7,334 nucleotides of DNA. Origin: Methylotenera sp. (lineage in GTDB: Bacteria > Pseudomonadota > Gammaproteobacteria > Burkholderiales > Methylophilaceae). A program made the translations under genes and the position numbers. Positions 7,127-7,334 of this stretch are shown piece by piece; position 1 is the stretch's first letter; each line of letters starts with the position of its first letter. The DNA is taken from assembly GCA_027310735.1 (NCBI GenBank), contig DAIDAH010000139.1, forward strand, positions 1 to 7,334, in the 5' to 3' direction. The notes under the pieces were generated by a model. The model did not search any database. It was not told the origin of the DNA and saw only the letters and a list, made by a program, of their open reading frames with translations.

Positions 7127-7334
7127 CTAATAGGCCCAATTTAAATCAAGGCATGCTACTAATTTTCCACTAGGTGAATTAATTAACGCTGAAAGGGTGA
7201 TGCACTGTGCCCTACCTAGCATGGAACGATATGGTCTGGTGGCCTGAATTTCACCAGGATTTCGGATAGCCTGTTTAAAATAATGGCGCCGAGACCAATT
7301 AGCACCCTTGGCTTCAAACAATGGCCTGTAGCGG
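7127..7334 (-). CDS. C-terminal end of a PDC/Cache-like sensor domain protein (partial, enters from right edge)
   Basis: A frame open at the right edge runs for 68 codons to a TAG at 7127-7129. The residues read R-Y-R-P-L-F, then GANWSRRHYFKQAI, NPGEIQATRPYRS, AQCITLSALI and LVACLDLNW near the end. The arrangement of an aromatic-rich RRxYF segment, a Q-x-TRPY strand, a C-x-TLS strand and a closing acidic-aromatic strand resembles the distal part of PDC/Cache sensor domains, which bind small ligands outside the cytoplasm in receptors and c-di-GMP enzymes. The protein stops two residues after the last strand, so no output domain follows. It is therefore either a stand-alone sensor protein or a protein with its other domains upstream, outside the window. 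A TTG at 7319-7321 is not a credible start, since the frame and the domain pattern continue upstream of it. The diguanylate cyclase gene starts 158 bp downstream on the same strand. The family call is from recalled pattern only. Confidence 0.6.
   Translation of the reverse strand, partial: RYRPLFEAKGANWSRRHYFKQAIRNPGEIQATRPYRSMLGRAQCITLSALINSPSGKLVACLDLNWAY

Noticed and set aside
7127..7321. Complete 64-residue small gene starting at TTG 7319-7321
   Set aside because: The frame stays open to the window edge and the domain pattern continues upstream, so this is the tail of a larger gene.

Overview
The window comes from a Gram-negative proteobacterium of moderate G+C. The E. coli-type PurB, the two-membrane TAM system and the general style of the proteins point to a betaproteobacterium. 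A methylotroph of the Methylophilaceae type is my best guess, from general impression only. Every supported gene lies on the minus strand, so the window reads from right to left; no plus-strand gene, tRNA, rRNA, CRISPR array or insertion sequence was seen.

Right edge (7127-7334): the last 68 codons of a gene entering from outside, resembling the end of a PDC/Cache-type extracytoplasmic sensor domain. A 158-bp spacer (6969-7126) follows. Next comes a membrane-bound diguanylate cyclase of 565 residues (5271-6968), built as periplasmic four-helix sensor, HAMP, PAS, GGDEF. Its sensory half looks like that of a methyl-accepting chemotaxis protein, with the cyclase in place of the chemotaxis signalling domain. 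Its active site (GGEEF) and inhibitory site (RxxD) are intact.

A 124-bp spacer (5147-5270) holds a bulged inverted repeat and a weak candidate promoter. It leads into a compact run of three genes: purB (adenylosuccinate lyase), tamA (outer-membrane Omp85-family protein) and tamB (its periplasm-spanning partner). The gaps are 21 bp and 13 bp, so co-transcription is likely. tamB runs off the left edge; its first 649 codons are present.

The window joins housekeeping purine synthesis, envelope biogenesis and c-di-GMP signalling. No clearly new system was found. The points most worth checking are the short, cleavable-looking N-terminus of TamB, the chemoreceptor-like sensor on the cyclase, and the inverted repeat before purB.
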